The translations under genes were made by a program, and so were the position numbers. Below are positions 6,636-7,265 of a stretch of DNA of 7,265 nt, in pieces. The notes beneath the pieces were generated by a model. It ran no database searches. It saw only the letters and a list, made by a program, of their open reading frames with translations, and was not told the origin of the DNA. Source of the stretch: an uncultured Mycoplasmatota bacterium (GTDB lineage: Bacteria; Bacillota_I; Bacilli_A; RF39; UBA660); NCBI GenBank assembly GCA_947297555.1, contig CAMYTM010000031.1:1-7265 (forward strand). The letters run 5' to 3'. Each line of letters starts with the position of its first letter. Position 1 is the stretch's first letter.

Positions 6636-6669
6636 ATTATTTTATATACTAGTAAAATAATAGTATATA
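6636..6669. repeat. Two overlapping inverted repeats
   Basis: Repeat A: ATTATTTTA (6636-6644) with TAAAATAAT (6653-6661), nine perfect pairs and an eight-base gap. Repeat B: TATATACTA (6643-6651) with TAGTATATA (6661-6669), nine perfect pairs and a nine-base gap. They share bases, so only one hairpin can form at a time. The element lies between the ftsW stop (6676) and its terminator. Composition is nearly all A/T, so chance is a real alternative. Confidence 0.55.
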
Positions 6670-6675
6670 CTCCAA

Positions 6676-7265
6676 CTATAACTTCTTCATATCTTGTTGA
6701 AACTTCGCTGTTTTATTTTCATAAGCCACCCTTTGTACGACAAAAAGCATTAAAATTAAATTAATAGTAAAACTTCCACCATACGTTAAGAATGGAATAG
6801 GTACACCTGTTAAAGGAATAAGTGCTAAAATTCCCATCAAATTTACTAATAAATGAAGTAAAATCAAAGCAAACGTTCCATAACACAAAATCATATTACG
6901 TACATTCCCAGAAGCACCTTTGCCAATCTTCAAAATACGGTATAACATATATAGATACCCAAACAAGACTAAAATTCCAACAATTGCTCCTAATTCTTCT
7001 ACTAAAATAGGAAAAATAAAATCAGTATGAGCCTCTGGTAGATAAAGATATTTTTGTGTTGAATTTCCAAGACCCACCCCAAACAAGCCACCATTATGAA
7101 TAGCAATAAATCCATTACATACCTGATACCCTGTATCTTCTGAATACCTAGCGCAAGGATTTTTAAACTGTAAACGTCCAAGTTGTCGCTCATTTAAAAT
7201 ACTAGAACCATTATAGATTAAAGCGATACCTCCAATCACCACAGCAACGACTAGAACTATAAACA
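6676..7265 (-). CDS. ftsW: FtsW-like SEDS peptidoglycan polymerase, C-terminal part (5' end outside window)
   Basis: The frame is open to the right edge (residues FIVLVVA precede the GTG at 7242), so this is the last 195 or so residues of a protein of about 370-400. It holds the extracellular loop and last helices of the SEDS family: TGYQV, GGLFGVGLGNS, LPEAHTDFIF and EELG, then two hydrophobic segments. It ends with TGVPIPFLTYGGSF and a short Lys-rich cytosolic tail. The Asp of HTDFIF (codon 7023-7021) is in the loop that carries the catalytic Asp in RodA/FtsW. These enzymes polymerise lipid II into glycan chains with a partner transpeptidase. GGLFGVGLGNS...YLPEAHTDF and TGxPxPFxxYGGS favour FtsW over RodA; SpoVE-like is possible. 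Oddities are F where FtsW usually has S in YGGSS, and two cysteines (NPC, QVC) in the loop. Stop is TAG. Confidence 0.85.
   Translation of the reverse strand, partial: FIVLVVAVVIGGIALIYNGSSILNERQLGRLQFKNPCARYSEDTGYQVCNGFIAIHNGGLFGVGLGNSTQKYLYLPEAHTDFIFPILVEELGAIVGILVLFGYLYMLYRILKIGKGASGNVRNMILCYGTFALILLHLLVNLMGILALIPLTGVPIPFLTYGGSFTINLILMLFVVQRVAYENKTAKFQQDMKKL

Noticed and set aside
6822..7193. Two 62-63 codon frames overlapping the ftsW-like gene (one on each strand)
   Set aside because: Both are shadows of a frame with clear SEDS motifs and have no independent support.
1..7265. Mycoplasma-type code (TGA as Trp)
   Set aside because: Trp codons are TGG throughout, no gene has an in-frame TGA, and the one TGA at a gene end lies in a terminator stem.
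1..7265. CRISPR array, transposon ends, tRNA/rRNA, riboswitch or toxin-antitoxin pair
   Set aside because: I found no spaced direct repeats, no terminal inverted repeats with a transposase, no cloverleaf-like GC-rich stretch and no leader long enough for a riboswitch.

Overview
This is a very AT-rich window from a low-GC Gram-positive (Bacillota) chromosome, most like gut Bacilli or Erysipelotrichia-type lineages; the exact lineage is not resolved. The basis is the strong AGGAGG/GAGGTGAT-type ribosome binding sites, an RNase HIII of the Bacillus type, a comEA-comEC-holA cluster and a SEDS (FtsW-type) cell-wall polymerase. All tryptophans in the reading frames used here are TGG and no gene is interrupted by TGA, which fits the standard bacterial code. 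TGA serves as a stop once, at the end of the glycosyltransferase gene.

Layout. (1) Positions 1-641, + strand: the 3' part of a family 2 glycosyltransferase gene, cut by the window edge. It ends at a hairpin terminator shared with the gene coming the other way. (2) 662-1665, - strand: cvpA followed by a one-base-overlapping thioredoxin gene. (3) 1666-1821: a divergent promoter region. (4) 1822-2766, + strand: rnhC (RNase HIII) with a TTG start, ending in a second terminator shared with the convergent gene. (5) 2790-3722, - strand: holA, the DNA polymerase III delta subunit, with its own extended -10 promoter. (6) 3844-6538, - strand: comEA-comEC, a DNA-uptake operon with a 32-base gene overlap. 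(7) 6676-7265, - strand: the 3' part of an ftsW-like gene, followed by a terminator that separates it from comEA.

The content is mostly core physiology: DNA uptake across the membrane (ComEA binds DNA, ComEC forms the channel and nuclease), clamp loading (HolA), removal of RNA from RNA/DNA hybrids (RnhC), thiol redox (thioredoxin), a membrane protein of uncertain role (CvpA) and septal wall synthesis (FtsW). The order rnhC / cvpA ... trxA resembles the Bacillus rnhC-zapA-cvpA-polX-mutS2-...-trxA locus, but the middle genes are absent.

I see no convincing undescribed defence, mobile or RNA system. There is no CRISPR array, insertion sequence, tRNA or rRNA, and no gap over 300 bases. The points most worth a second look are a CxCxxC cysteine cluster in ComEA beside its membrane anchor, the condensed cvpA-trxA locus, -10 boxes lying almost against the Shine-Dalgarno sites, and two overlapping, mutually exclusive inverted repeats after ftsW.
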